64,000 bases of DNA, taken from NCBI RefSeq assembly GCF_025152745.1, contig NZ_CP104040.1, positions 3,592,501-3,656,500 of the forward strand. Direction: 5' to 3'. A program made the translations under genes and the position numbers. The notes under the pieces were generated by a model that saw only the letters and a list, made by a program, of their open reading frames with translations, was not told the DNA's origin and searched no databases. This document shows, piece after piece, positions 9,779 through 18,582 of the stretch; the stretch's first letter is position 1, and each line of letters starts with the position of its first letter. The DNA comes from Rhizobium sp. WSM4643 (GTDB lineage: Bacteria > Pseudomonadota > Alphaproteobacteria > Rhizobiales > Rhizobiaceae).

Positions 9779-9810
9779 ATCACTCTGATTAAACGATTAA
9801 TCAGAGTGAT
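9779..9810. promoter_or_regulatory. Candidate LacI-family operator with central CG
   Basis: Arms ATCACTCTGATTAA and TTAATCAGAGTGAT (14 bp, perfect) flank ACGA, so the dyad centre falls exactly on a CG step, as in LacI/PurR-type operators. It lies 8 bp before the LacI-family start codon, so it probably allows autorepression and control of the downstream purine-salvage genes. Confidence 0.75.
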
Positions 9811-9818
9811 CGTCGATC

Positions 9819-10862
9819 ATGGCAGCACCGCGCCCGGGACCGAACCTCAGCAGGATAGCGATGTCGCTCGGCGTCTCCGTCGCCACGGTCTCCAATGCGC
9901 TTTCCGGCAAAGGCCGGGTCTCCGGCCAATTGGTCGAAAGAATTCGCGAGCATGCGGCGGAACTTGGTTACGTCCCGAGCCAGGCCGGCCGGGCGCTACG
10001 GACCGGCCGCAGCGGCGTTCTCGGCCTGGTGCTGCCCGATATCGCCAATCCGCTGTTCCCGAAGATCGCGCAGGCGATCGAATTCGCGGCCTCCGCCGCA
10101 GGTTACGGCGTGCTGATCGCCGATTCCCGCGGCGATGTCGCCGCCCAGACCGAGGCGATCAACCGGCTGGCCGAGCGCGGCGTCGACGGCATGGTCATCA
10201 TTCCCCGCCGCGCCACCCGCATTTCGGCCGCGGCCTGTCCGGTCGCCATCATCGATACTCCCTCGACGCCTGGAAACACCGTTGCCGCCGACCATTGGCA
10301 GGGCGGCCACGAAATCGCCGTTCATCTCGCGGGCCTCGGCCATCGCCGTATCCTCATCATCGGCAACAATCAGGAATCCAACGTCCAGAACGACCGCGCC
10401 GGCGGCATCCGCTCCGGCATGCGCCCGGGCATGCATTCGGAAACCCTGTGGATCGACCGGCTGGAGCGGGAGAACGGCAGTGGCTGCCCGCTCGGCCTCG
10501 CCGAAAAAGTCAGACAGGGTTTCACCGCCTTCGCAGCCCTCTCCGACCTGCAGGCGTTGCGGGCGCTGACGGAGTTGCAGCAGGCTGGCATCAACATTCC
10601 CACTGACGTCAGCGTCACCGGTTTCGACGACCTCATCTGGTCGCCTGTTGTCACGCCATCGCTGACGACGGTCCGGATGGACATGGATAGGATTGCCGAA
10701 ATTGCCGTATCGGCGCTGGTGGATACTATAAAAACAAGCACCATCCGGGAGGGCGTGCTCGTTACCGCGGAGATCGAACGCGTCGCCATGCAGCTGATCG
10801 TCCGCCAATCATCCGGTCCTGCGAAGCCGGCACCAAAAACCTCGGAGATGGAGAAAATGTGA
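9819..10862 (+). CDS. LacI-family transcriptional regulator
   Basis: A 347-residue repressor. The N-terminal LacI helix-turn-helix (residues 9-30, MSLGVSVATVSNALSGKG) and hinge (GYVPSQAGRALRTGRSGVLG, to about 70) are canonical. They are followed by a periplasmic-binding-like sensor domain with the typical IANPLF and GFDD motifs (about 80 and 270). The ATG sits just after a perfect dyad that is probably its operator. It is the first gene of a tightly spaced group with a small ORF, a nucleoside hydrolase and an adenine deaminase. A purine or nucleoside ligand is therefore likely, though inferred from context only. Confidence 0.92.
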   Translation: MAAPRPGPNLSRIAMSLGVSVATVSNALSGKGRVSGQLVERIREHAAELGYVPSQAGRALRTGRSGVLGLVLPDIANPLFPKIAQAIEFAASAAGYGVLIADSRGDVAAQTEAINRLAERGVDGMVIIPRRATRISAAACPVAIIDTPSTPGNTVAADHWQGGHEIAVHLAGLGHRRILIIGNNQESNVQNDRAGGIRSGMRPGMHSETLWIDRLERENGSGCPLGLAEKVRQGFTAFAALSDLQALRALTELQQAGINIPTDVSVTGFDDLIWSPVVTPSLTTVRMDMDRIAEIAVSALVDTIKTSTIREGVLVTAEIERVAMQLIVRQSSGPAKPAPKTSEMEKM

Positions 10863-10863
10863 G

Positions 10864-11025
10864 ATGAAAAAAGCTTTCATTGCCTCGGCAGCACTCCTCC
10901 TCGACACCGCGCTCGGCCCGATCAAAGCCGAGATCGATGCATGCCTGCCGTCGCACGAGACCGGCAGTGCACTCACCTTCGATCTGCCGGTTGCAGGTGC
11001 TGCAAACCTCAAACGTTTCGGGTGA
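10864..11025 (+). CDS. Small ORF of unknown function between regulator and nucleoside hydrolase
   Basis: A 53-codon ORF begins 1 bp after the regulator's stop and ends 4 bp before the next start, so it fills the gap exactly. A GGAG-rich stretch (near 10845-10855) could serve as ribosome site. The product begins MKKAFIASAALLL, which resembles the start of a signal peptide or membrane helix, and ends in an unremarkable soluble tail. I do not recognise the family. It may be a real small protein, a leader that couples translation, or the remnant of a longer gene lost by deletion. Confidence 0.45.
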   Translation: MKKAFIASAALLLDTALGPIKAEIDACLPSHETGSALTFDLPVAGAANLKRFG

Positions 11026-11029
11026 AATC

Positions 11030-11950
11030 ATGGGCGTCTGGATCGACACCGATATGGGCTTCGACGACATCGCCGCCATTCTGGTGGTGCTGCAGTCGGA
11101 ATTCGAGATCGACGGCGTATCGCTGGTCTTCGGCAATACGCCTCTGGCGCAGGTAAGAGTGAACGCCGCCGGCGCCGCCAGTGCCTTCGGCTGGAAGTTT
11201 CCCATCCACACCGGCCGCGCCATGCCCGTGCTCGGCAAGCTCGAAACCGCGCAGGCGATCCTCGGCGAAACCGGCATCCCGACATCAGGCAAGAGCCTGC
11301 CGAAGGCGGCGGCCCTTGCCGACAGCGATGCCTTCGCAGCACTCTGCCGTTGGCTGGAGCGCCAGGGCCAGCACCGTATCCTGGCGCTCGGGCCCCTCAC
11401 CAACATCGCCGCCGTGGCGCTTGCCCGGCCCGATCTTGCCGCCCGTATCACCGAACTCGTCTGGATGGGCGGCGGCGTCACCAGCGGCAACCATACGGCC
11501 TCCGCCGAATTCAACGCGCTCGCCGATCCCGAGGCCCTCTCGATCGTCATCGCCCATGGCCTTCCGCTGCGCATGGTCGATCTCGACCTCTGCCGCAAGG
11601 TGCTGGCAAGGCCCGAGGACACCGAACCCATGCGCAATGCCGGCGGCGCCAATGCAGAGCTGATCACCGATATGTTCTCGGCCTATATCCGCATCGGCAC
11701 CAGCCGCGGCCGCCCGGCCATGGCAATCTACGACCCCTCTGCCGCCGTCGCCTTCGTAGCCCCTGATGTCGTGAGCTTCCGTCCCGCCCGCATCGACGTC
11801 GAGCTGCAGGGTGCCCTCACCCGTGGCCGCACCATCGTCGAGACCCGCGCCACGCATGCGACCTTCAATGCCCAATTCGCCGCCGACATCGATGCCGACA
11901 CGGCGCGTGTCATCATTCTCGCCGCTTTGGTCAACGAGGCCCGCAAATGA
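11030..11950 (+). CDS. Inosine-uridine-preferring nucleoside hydrolase family protein
   Basis: Hydrolyses the N-glycosidic bond of ribonucleosides to base and ribose. The product opens with MGVWIDTDMGFDD; the DTDxGxDD calcium-binding motif at residues 6-13 is the hallmark of the IU-nucleoside hydrolase family. LALGPLTNIA (about 120) and VWMGGG (about 145) are further family blocks. At 306 residues the length is normal. The start is chosen at the DTD motif because upstream codons belong to the preceding small ORF in another frame. The stop overlaps the adenine deaminase start by 4 bp (ATGA), so the two probably act in sequence: release of adenine from a nucleoside, then its deamination. Confidence 0.92.
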   Translation: MGVWIDTDMGFDDIAAILVVLQSEFEIDGVSLVFGNTPLAQVRVNAAGAASAFGWKFPIHTGRAMPVLGKLETAQAILGETGIPTSGKSLPKAAALADSDAFAALCRWLERQGQHRILALGPLTNIAAVALARPDLAARITELVWMGGGVTSGNHTASAEFNALADPEALSIVIAHGLPLRMVDLDLCRKVLARPEDTEPMRNAGGANAELITDMFSAYIRIGTSRGRPAMAIYDPSAAVAFVAPDVVSFRPARIDVELQGALTRGRTIVETRATHATFNAQFAADIDADTARVIILAALVNEARK

Positions 11951-13734
11951 ACGCCACCCCTCGTCAGGAACCCGCCGATCTCAATGATCCCGCCTTGCGC
12001 GCCCGCGCCGTCACTGCAGCGCGCGGCGACGCCCCTTTCGACGTGCTGATCACCGGCGGCCGGCTGCTCGATGCGGTAACGGGCCTGATCCGGCAAGCCG
12101 ATGTCGGCCTCGTCGGCGCGCTGATATCAAGCGTCCATGCCCCGGCAAGCCGAACGGATGCCGTCAAGACAATCGATGCTTCGGGCCGCATCCTGACGCC
12201 CGGCCTGATCGACACGCACATGCATGTCGAAAGTTCGATGGTGACGCCGGCCGAATATGCGAACGCCGTCTTGCCGCGCGGCGTGACGACGATCGTCTGG
12301 GATCCGCACGAATTCGGCAACGTCCATGGGCTCGACGGCGTGCGCTGGGCGATCGAGGCGGCGCGCGGCCTGCCACTGCGCGTGATCCTGCTCGCGCCCT
12401 CCTGTGTGCCTTCCGCGCCAGGCCTGGAAATTGCCGGCGCCGATTTCGATGCTGCCGTCGTCGCCGAGATGCTGCGCTCCTCCGCCGTCGGTGGCGTCGC
12501 CGAAGTGATGAACATGCGCGGCGTCATCGACGGCGATCCGCGCATGACCGCCATCGTCAATGCCGGCCTTGCCGCCGGCAAGCTCGTCTGCGGCCATGCC
12601 CGCGGCCTCGAAGGCGCCGATCTCAACGCCTTCATGGCATCGGGCATCACCTCCGACCACGAACTTACCTCCGGCGCCGATCTCCTTGCCAAGCTTTCCG
12701 CCGGCCTGACGATCGAGCTGCGCGGCTCTCACGACCATCTGCTGCAGGAGTTCGTCGAGGTGCTGAACGGTCTCGGCCACCTGCCTCCCACCGTCACGCT
12801 CTGCACCGACGACGTCTTTCCCGACGAACTCCAGGAAGGCGGCGGCCTCGACGACGTCATCAGGCGCCTGGTGCGCTACGGCATGAAGCCGGGATGGGCC
12901 ATCCGTGCAGCGACCTTCAATGCCGCACAACGTCTGCAGCGTCCCGATCTCGGCCTCCTCGCCGCCGGCCGCCGCGCCGACATGGTGCTCTTTGACGACC
13001 TCACGGAATTCCGCGCGCGGCTGGTCATATCAGGCGGCCGTATCGTCGCCCGCAACGGCAGCATGCAGGTGGCCGTCCAGCAGATTGATACGGCGCCGCT
13101 TGTCAATTCGATGAAGCTGCCGCCGCTGACCGAGAATGATTTCCGCATTCCGGCCCAGGGCGAGCGCGTCCGCGTCGCCACCATCGACCGCCCGCGCTTC
13201 ACGCAATGGGGCGAGGCCGAAACCGAAGTCAGGGACGGTTTCGTCGTGCCGCCCGTCGGCAGCGCCATGATCTCCGTCGTCCATCGCCACGGCAAGACCG
13301 ACAGCATCCCGCGCATCGGCTACCTCACCGGCTGGGGTGAATGGCGCGGCGCCTTCTGCACCACCGTTTCGCATGACAGCCACAACCTCACCGTCTTCGG
13401 CGGCAATGCGGGCGACATGGCGCTCGCCGCCAACGCCGTCATATCAGCCGGCGGCGGCATGGCGGTCGCCAAGGACGGGCGGATCGAAGCGATGCTGCCG
13501 CTACCGCTCTCCGGTCTGGTGACGGAGGCATCACTGAAGGACACCGCCTTGGCCTTCGTCCGCATACGCAGCGCAATGGAAAAGATCGTCGACTGGAAAC
13601 CACCCTATCGGGTCTTCAAGGCCTGTTTCGGCGCAACGCTCGCCTGCAATGCCGGCCCGCATCAGACCGATCGCGGCATTGCCGATGTGGTAACGGGGAC
13701 AGTGATGGCGAGCCCGGTGCTGGAGATTCTGTAA
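11947..13734 (+). CDS. ade: Adenine deaminase
   Basis: Converts adenine to hypoxanthine and ammonia in purine salvage. The 595-residue protein has the amidohydrolase fold: DVLITGGRLLDAVTG (about 33-47) and ILTPGLIDTHMHVESS (about 80-95, metal-binding HxH), then DPHEFGN, CGHARGL and SDHELTSG blocks, and the C-terminal adenine-deaminase domain ending near LACNAGPHQTDRGIAD. The length fits AdeC rather than the shorter eukaryote-like adenosine-deaminase type. It is translationally coupled to the nucleoside hydrolase before it and is the last gene of the LacI-led group. Rhizobia may carry a second copy elsewhere. Confidence 0.94.
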   Translation: MNATPRQEPADLNDPALRARAVTAARGDAPFDVLITGGRLLDAVTGLIRQADVGLVGALISSVHAPASRTDAVKTIDASGRILTPGLIDTHMHVESSMVTPAEYANAVLPRGVTTIVWDPHEFGNVHGLDGVRWAIEAARGLPLRVILLAPSCVPSAPGLEIAGADFDAAVVAEMLRSSAVGGVAEVMNMRGVIDGDPRMTAIVNAGLAAGKLVCGHARGLEGADLNAFMASGITSDHELTSGADLLAKLSAGLTIELRGSHDHLLQEFVEVLNGLGHLPPTVTLCTDDVFPDELQEGGGLDDVIRRLVRYGMKPGWAIRAATFNAAQRLQRPDLGLLAAGRRADMVLFDDLTEFRARLVISGGRIVARNGSMQVAVQQIDTAPLVNSMKLPPLTENDFRIPAQGERVRVATIDRPRFTQWGEAETEVRDGFVVPPVGSAMISVVHRHGKTDSIPRIGYLTGWGEWRGAFCTTVSHDSHNLTVFGGNAGDMALAANAVISAGGGMAVAKDGRIEAMLPLPLSGLVTEASLKDTALAFVRIRSAMEKIVDWKPPYRVFKACFGATLACNAGPHQTDRGIADVVTGTVMASPVLEIL

Positions 13735-13774
13735 GCCGGGACGCACAGACAATATGACGATGGGTGCGCCGTGT

Positions 13775-13905
13775 GGCCCGCTCATCCGGCTGCCGCCACC
13801 TTCTCTCCGCTGGGGAGAAGAGACTCGAGACTCGCCGCGACGTCTCGATTCCACCTTCTTCCCTCGGGGAGAACGTGCCCGTAGGGCGGGTGAGGGGGCG
13901 GCAAA
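13775..13905. repeat. RIME-like intergenic palindromic repeat
   Basis: The gap holds two hairpins of the type CCTTCTCTCCGCTGGGGAGAAG and CTTCCCTCGGGGAGAA, bordered by CTCATCCGGCTGCCGCC and GGCGGGTGAGGGGGCGGC. The same wording occurs at 17221-17360 and 24291-24460. It resembles the Rhizobium intergenic mosaic elements known from the literature; the exact subclass is not assigned. Confidence 0.75.
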
Positions 13906-13914
13906 CGCCGGAGC

Positions 13915-15084
13915 TTACCCTTGCAACTCCCGCTCCACCAACGCCACCCAATAAGCCGCTCCATAGCCAAGCGCGGCATCGTTGAAATCATAAGCCGTAT
14001 TGTGGTGCAGCGCCCCGTCCATCGCCGGACCGTTGCCGAGCCAGACATAGCAGCCCGGTGCATTCTGCGCGAAGAAGGCGAAATCGTCTCCCGCCGTCGA
14101 TGGCGGAAAGCTTGTCCGCACCTTCTCATTAAAGACCGCACCAGCCGCACCAAGCGCCCGCGCCGTCGCATCCGCATCGTTGACGACAGGCGGAATCCGC
14201 CGCTCGAACGCATAGTCCACGGCGATGCCGTACATGGCCGCAGTACCATGCGCCAACCGTCCGATCTCGGTCTCCAGCTGATCGCGCACCTCAGGCGAAT
14301 AGGCCCGCGCCGTTCCGCCGATCTCGACGACATCGGGAATGACGTTCAGCGCCTTCGGGTCGCCCGCCTGCAGGAAACAGGCGCTGACGACCGCCGGTTG
14401 CAGCGGATCGATCACCCGTCCGACAATCGTCTGCAGCGATGACAGGAAGGTGCCGGCGGCCGTGATCGGATCGCGGCCGAGATGCGGCTTGGCGCCATGT
14501 GTGCCGGTCCCGCGGAAGGTAATCCGCCAACTGTCGGAGGAGGCAAGCTGCGGTCCCTCGACCACGGCGATCTCATCGACCGCAAGCCCAGGCATGTTGT
14601 GCAGCCCATAGACGGCATCGCAGGGAAAAAGTTGAAACAGCCCCTCCTCCACCATGCGTTTCGCTCCGCCGCGCCCCTCTTCGGCCGGCTGGAAGATGAA
14701 ATGCACTGTACCGGAAAAATTCCGTGTCGCCGCCAGATGCCGGGCGGCGCCGATGAGCATTGCGGTATGTCCGTCATGGCCGCAAGCATGCATCTTACCT
14801 GATACTGTCGATTTATAAGGCCGCTCCGCCATCTCAGACATGGCAAGCGCATCCATGTCGGCGCGGAGCCCGATCCTGCGCGTGCCGTTGCCGAGCTGCA
14901 GCGTACCGACCACGCCGGTACCGCCGAGTCCGCGATGCACGGTGATGCCGGCCTCTTCGAGAAGCCTCGCGACAATGCCGGCGGTACGCTCCTCCTCGAA
15001 ACCGAGTTCGGGATGGGCGTGCAGGTCGCGGCGCAGGGAGGTCAGAAACGGCAGCTCGTCATTCATCCGGGCGGGAATGCTCAT
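13915..15084 (-). CDS. M20-family amidohydrolase (hippurate/N-acyl amino acid hydrolase type)
   Basis: A 389-residue zinc amidohydrolase of the M20D group. Visible motifs are LRRDLHAHPELGFEE (about 17-31), GLRADMDALAM (about 72), GKMHACGHDGHTAML (about 95-110, metal ligands Cys, His) and FIFQPAEEG with catalytic Glu (about 131-139). Members hydrolyse hippurate, N-acetyl amino acids or indole-3-acetyl conjugates; the substrate here is unknown. It is the last gene on the minus strand after tctC, tctB and tctA, about 105 bp from tctA, so it may hydrolyse what that transporter imports. This link is inference. The in-frame ATG at residue 7 is an alternative start. Confidence 0.88.
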   Translation of the reverse strand: MSIPARMNDELPFLTSLRRDLHAHPELGFEEERTAGIVARLLEEAGITVHRGLGGTGVVGTLQLGNGTRRIGLRADMDALAMSEMAERPYKSTVSGKMHACGHDGHTAMLIGAARHLAATRNFSGTVHFIFQPAEEGRGGAKRMVEEGLFQLFPCDAVYGLHNMPGLAVDEIAVVEGPQLASSDSWRITFRGTGTHGAKPHLGRDPITAAGTFLSSLQTIVGRVIDPLQPAVVSACFLQAGDPKALNVIPDVVEIGGTARAYSPEVRDQLETEIGRLAHGTAAMYGIAVDYAFERRIPPVVNDADATARALGAAGAVFNEKVRTSFPPSTAGDDFAFFAQNAPGCYVWLGNGPAMDGALHHNTAYDFNDAALGYGAAYWVALVERELQG

Positions 15085-15191
15085 CGGGCAATGCTCATGG
15101 GCCTGGATATCCTGTCAAGCGAAACGGGCGCCCAACCGGCGCCCGTATCAGATCATCCGTTGTTCATCAAACGGCCCACAAGTTCAACCCC

Positions 15192-16697
15192 TCAGGCTTC
15201 CTCGACGAACACCGCCTCGCGCTTCTTCTTGACGCTCGGCAGGAAGACGACGATGAGGACGGCGGCCGCAATCGCCAGGAGAACGGCGCTGATCGGTCGC
15301 GTGACGAAGGTCGTGGGATCGCCGCGCGACAGGATCATGGCGCGCCGGAGATTTTCCTCGAGTAGCGGCCCGAGCACGAAACCGAGTAGGAGCGGCGCCG
15401 GCTCGCAGCGAAGCTTTGCCAGCACATAGCCGATGAGCCCGAAGAAGGCGACGGCATAGAGGTCGTAGACGTTGGCGTTGACGCTGTAGACCCCGATCGA
15501 GCAGAAGGCCATGATGACGGGGAAGAGCACGTAGTAAGGCACGGTCAGCAGCTTCACCCAGAGCCCGATCAGCGGCAGGTTGAGGATGACCAGCATCAGG
15601 TTGCCGATCCACATTGAGGCGATGATGCCCCAGAACAGCGCCGGCTGTTCGGTGGCGACGTTCGGCCCCGGCACGATGCCCTGGATGATCATCGCACCGA
15701 TCATCAGCGCCATGACAGGATTGGCCGGAATGCCAAGCGTCAGCAGCGGAATGAACGAGGTCTGGGCCCCGGCATTGTTGGCCGATTCCGGTCCCGCGAC
15801 GCCGGCAACCGCACCCTTGCCGAATTCCCCCGGCGTCTTCGACATCCGCTTTTCCACCGTATAGGAGGCGAAAGAGGCAAGGACGGCGCCACCGCCCGGC
15901 AGGATGCCGAGCGCCGAGCCGATCGCCGTACCGCGAATGACTGGCGCAATCATCTCCTTGAATTCCTGGCGGGACGGCAAAAGGCCGGTGACCTTGGCCA
16001 TCAGCACCGTGCGTGTCGACTCGCCCTCGAGGTTGCGAAGGATTTCGGCAACCCCGAAGACGCCGACGGCAAGCGCCACGAAGTTCAACCCGTCGGCATA
16101 TTCGCGGATGCCGAGCGTGAAGCGCGGCGTGCCGGTATAGATGTCGGTGCCGACCAGGCCGAGTAGCAGCCCGAGCGCCACCATCGCCAGCGCCTTGACG
16201 ACAGAACCGTGGGCGAGAGCAATCGAGGAAACGAGACCGACGACCATCAGCGAGAAATATTCTGCCGAACCGAATTGCAGCGCGATTGCGGTGAGCGGCG
16301 GCGCGAAGATCGCGACGAGGAAGGTCGACACGGTGCCAGCGAAGAATGAGCCGAGGGCCGCAATCGCAAGTGCTGCCCCCGCCCTGCCCTTGCGGGCCAT
16401 CTGGTAGCCGTCGATCGCGGTGACGGCCGAGGAGGATTCGCCCGGCATGTTGATCAGGATCGCCGTCGTCGAACCGCCATACTGCGCGCCGTAATAGATG
16501 CCGGCGAGCATGATCAGCGAGGAGACTGGTTCGAGCTGGAAGGTGATCGGCAAAAGCATGGCGATCGTCGCCGTGGCGCCGATGCCGGGCAGCACGCCGA
16601 TCAGCGTGCCGAGCAGCACGCCGATCAGGCAGAAGAACAGGTTTTCCGGAGTGCCGGCTGTTGCAAAGCCGAGCGCGAGATTGCTGAAAAGATCCAT
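15192..16697 (-). CDS. tctA: Tripartite tricarboxylate transporter large permease TctA
   Basis: Large membrane subunit of a TTT-family secondary transporter for citrate-like carboxylates. About 501 residues with ten to twelve hydrophobic segments. GVLPGIGATATIAMLLP (about 39-55) is the conserved TctA block, mirrored by GTAIGSALGILPGGGAVLASF in the second half (about 257-277, read in parts). The start is the second of two adjacent ATG codons because AGGAGG lies only 2 bp before the first and 5 bp before the second. It lies 9 bp after tctB in the order tctC-tctB-tctA. The lysine-rich tail ends at a basic KKKREAVF motif. Confidence 0.93.
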   Translation of the reverse strand: MDLFSNLALGFATAGTPENLFFCLIGVLLGTLIGVLPGIGATATIAMLLPITFQLEPVSSLIMLAGIYYGAQYGGSTTAILINMPGESSSAVTAIDGYQMARKGRAGAALAIAALGSFFAGTVSTFLVAIFAPPLTAIALQFGSAEYFSLMVVGLVSSIALAHGSVVKALAMVALGLLLGLVGTDIYTGTPRFTLGIREYADGLNFVALAVGVFGVAEILRNLEGESTRTVLMAKVTGLLPSRQEFKEMIAPVIRGTAIGSALGILPGGGAVLASFASYTVEKRMSKTPGEFGKGAVAGVAGPESANNAGAQTSFIPLLTLGIPANPVMALMIGAMIIQGIVPGPNVATEQPALFWGIIASMWIGNLMLVILNLPLIGLWVKLLTVPYYVLFPVIMAFCSIGVYSVNANVYDLYAVAFFGLIGYVLAKLRCEPAPLLLGFVLGPLLEENLRRAMILSRGDPTTFVTRPISAVLLAIAAAVLIVVFLPSVKKKREAVFVEEA

Positions 16698-16706
16698 CAT
16701 CGCCTC

Positions 16707-17168
16707 CTAGAACCGGACCCAGGGGCCGAAGCGCTCGAACGGCAGGCCGAGCCCGTAGCTGAAGACCGCCACCGAAAAGATCGTCAGCAGCAGCGAGAGG
16801 ATGATCGCGAAGAACACGTTCATCTTTTGCGATGCGAAGCAGGCGATGAAGGCGGTGAGGAACAGTGACGGTGCAAATCCGAGACCGCGCACCGTCAGCC
16901 CGAAGAACACCGGTGCCGGCAGGATGAAGAGCATGCCGCGCCAGGCAAACGGGTCGATTGGCTCGCCCTCGACGCGGAGTGCCTGAATGAAGATGATCGC
17001 GCCGAGAAGCACGAGCACACCGGCAAGCACCAACGGAAAATAACCAGGCCCCATGCGCACTGCCGTGCCGAGGTCGAGCCCCAGCGACTGGATGGCGAAG
17101 AAAGCACCGGTCGCGACGAAAAGCGCGCCGCAGATCGCATTGGTGGTATCGAAACTGATGGACTTCAT
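16707..17168 (-). CDS. tctB: Tripartite tricarboxylate transporter small permease TctB
   Basis: Small membrane subunit of the TTT transporter. The 153-residue product has four hydrophobic segments, including an N-terminal one at about 8-28 and the family-typical GPGYFPLVLAGVLVLLG (about 39-55). An upstream in-frame extension of 14 residues is rejected because the chosen ATG has GGAGACACC before it. It is placed between tctC and tctA, which is the usual gene order. The repeat 17221-17360 separates it from tctC, so the solute-binding gene may be read through or have its own end. Confidence 0.9.
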   Translation of the reverse strand: MKSISFDTTNAICGALFVATGAFFAIQSLGLDLGTAVRMGPGYFPLVLAGVLVLLGAIIFIQALRVEGEPIDPFAWRGMLFILPAPVFFGLTVRGLGFAPSLFLTAFIACFASQKMNVFFAIILSLLLTIFSVAVFSYGLGLPFERFGPWVRF

Positions 17169-17220
17169 GGTGTCTCCTGGGGTTGGAGATGATTGATGTG
17201 ACGCGGTCACAAAGAAAGTA

Positions 17221-17360
17221 GCCCCTCATCCGCCTGCCGGCACCTTCTCCCCGCACGCGGGGAGAAGGGGATACGCCGCAGACCTCTCGCCCTATCCCAC
17301 CGTTGTGTTAGGCAGGTCCCCTCTCCCCGCACGCGGGGAGAGGGTTAGGGTGAGGGGCTT
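17221..17360. repeat. RIME-like intergenic palindromic repeat
   Basis: Paired hairpins CTTCTCCCCGCACGCGGGGAGAAG and CTCTCCCCGCACGCGGGGAGAG (each given here as one stem-loop) are bordered by GCCCCTCATCCGCCTGCC and GGGTTAGGGTGAGGGGC. The element lies between tctB and tctC, inside what should be one transcription unit, and may act as an RNA structure that sets their relative expression. Confidence 0.78.
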
Positions 17361-17390
17361 GGCCAGCACGCCCAGGATGCGGGTATACTC

Positions 17391-18374
17391 TCAGTCGGCA
17401 TACTCGCCGGCGGCCTCGATGATCGGCTTCCAGCGGGCGATCTCGCTTTCGAGCTTGGCCTTCAGCGCAGCCGGCGTCGCATCGGCGTCGGAAGATGGCG
17501 CCGTGCCGAGCTCGGCGAAGCGGGCGCCGACATTCGGATCCTTCAGCGCGACCTGCAGCGACTTCGACAGACGTTCGTTGATCGCAGCCGGCGTGCCCTT
17601 CGGCGTATAGATGCCGTGCCAAATGCCGACTTCAAAACCCGGCAGCCCGGCTTCGACGGCCGTCGGAATGTCCTTCATCACGTCGAGCCGCTTGGGCGAG
17701 GTCACGGCATAGGCCTTGATCGTGCCGCCCTGAATCTGCTTGGTCGTGTTGGTCGTCTGATCGCACATCACATCAACCTGACCGCCGAGCAGATCGGTCA
17801 TGGCAGGGCCGGTGCCCTTGTAGGGAACGGTCGTCAGCGGCGTCTGGATGGCGCTCATGAACATCATGCCGCAGAGATGCGAAGCCGCGCCGATGCCGGC
17901 ATTGGCGACCGTCACCTTGTCCTTGTTGGCCTTGATATAATCGATCAGTCCCTTGAGGTCGGCCGGCTTCATGTCCTTGCGCGCAACGATCGTCATCGGC
18001 ACCTCGGTGACGAGGCCGACATAGTCGAAGGCGCCGAGCGTGTCGTAGGCGAGCTTGCGGTAGAGTGTGGCGCTGGTCGCCATGCCAATATGGTGCAGCA
18101 GGATGGTGTAACCGTCGGGATCGGCACTCGCCACCCGGCCAGCGCCGAGCGTGCCGCCGGCGCCGCCGACATTTTCGACGACGATCTGCTGGCCGAGATC
18201 CTTCGACATGGATTCGGCGACCAGGCGCGCGACGGTATCGGTGGGGCCACCGGCCGCAAAGGGCACGACCATGGTGATGGTGCGCTCGGGATAGGTCTGC
18301 GCCGAAGCGGCGCCGACGAGAAGAGAGACCGCGGCGGCCGCGGTCAGACCGAGCATGGCCTTCAGAATTTTCAT
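17391..18374 (-). CDS. tctC: TctC/Bug-family solute-binding protein
   Basis: Periplasmic binding protein that delivers a carboxylate to TctAB. The 327-residue product has a signal peptide (MKILKAMLGLTAAAAVSLLV..ASAQ, cut near residue 26), then YPERTITMVVPFAAGGPTD, the standard Bug start. GGAGGTLG (about 88-95) and the VPYKGTGPAMTDLLGGQVD block (about 180-198) are family landmarks. A GGAGGAAAC ribosome site precedes the ATG and rules out the longer ORF. Bug paralogues are numerous in some Proteobacteria; the ligand cannot be predicted. Confidence 0.93.
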   Translation of the reverse strand: MKILKAMLGLTAAAAVSLLVGAASAQTYPERTITMVVPFAAGGPTDTVARLVAESMSKDLGQQIVVENVGGAGGTLGAGRVASADPDGYTILLHHIGMATSATLYRKLAYDTLGAFDYVGLVTEVPMTIVARKDMKPADLKGLIDYIKANKDKVTVANAGIGAASHLCGMMFMSAIQTPLTTVPYKGTGPAMTDLLGGQVDVMCDQTTNTTKQIQGGTIKAYAVTSPKRLDVMKDIPTAVEAGLPGFEVGIWHGIYTPKGTPAAINERLSKSLQVALKDPNVGARFAELGTAPSSDADATPAALKAKLESEIARWKPIIEAAGEYAD

Positions 18375-18541
18375 CGTTTCCTCCCTGATGAAATAAGCGA
18401 GCCCGCCGACACATCCTCCGCGCCGGGGATGACCTATTTGCCGCCGGGAAAAATCGACCCGCAATCATTGCAGCTGCTTTCGAAAGACGATTTTGCAACA
18501 GTGCGATGCAGCATGGGTCGATTTGGAAACAAACGGCCGAT

Positions 18542-18567
18542 GCGATGGGTGGAAATCCACCCATCGC
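18542..18567 (-). terminator. Strong hairpin after the SRPBCC gene
   Basis: GCGATGGGTGG and CCACCCATCGC form a perfect 11-bp stem with the 4-base loop AAAT, starting 16 bp after the SRPBCC stop codon on the minus strand. Only a weak T-rich stretch follows, so it is a terminator or an mRNA 3' stabiliser, or possibly a protein-binding dyad ahead of tctC. Confidence 0.5.
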
Positions 18568-18582
18568 ACTATGAAGTCTGCC

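Noticed and set aside
15184..17256. 690-codon open frame on the minus strand over tctA and tctB
   Set aside because: Out-of-frame reading of tctA/tctB; the composition is Arg/His-rich and it spans two real genes.
18375..18541. Possible -24/-12 promoter upstream of tctC
   Set aside because: A GCAC..TTGCA-like stretch exists on the minus strand, but the spacing is about 3 bp too short for sigma-54.
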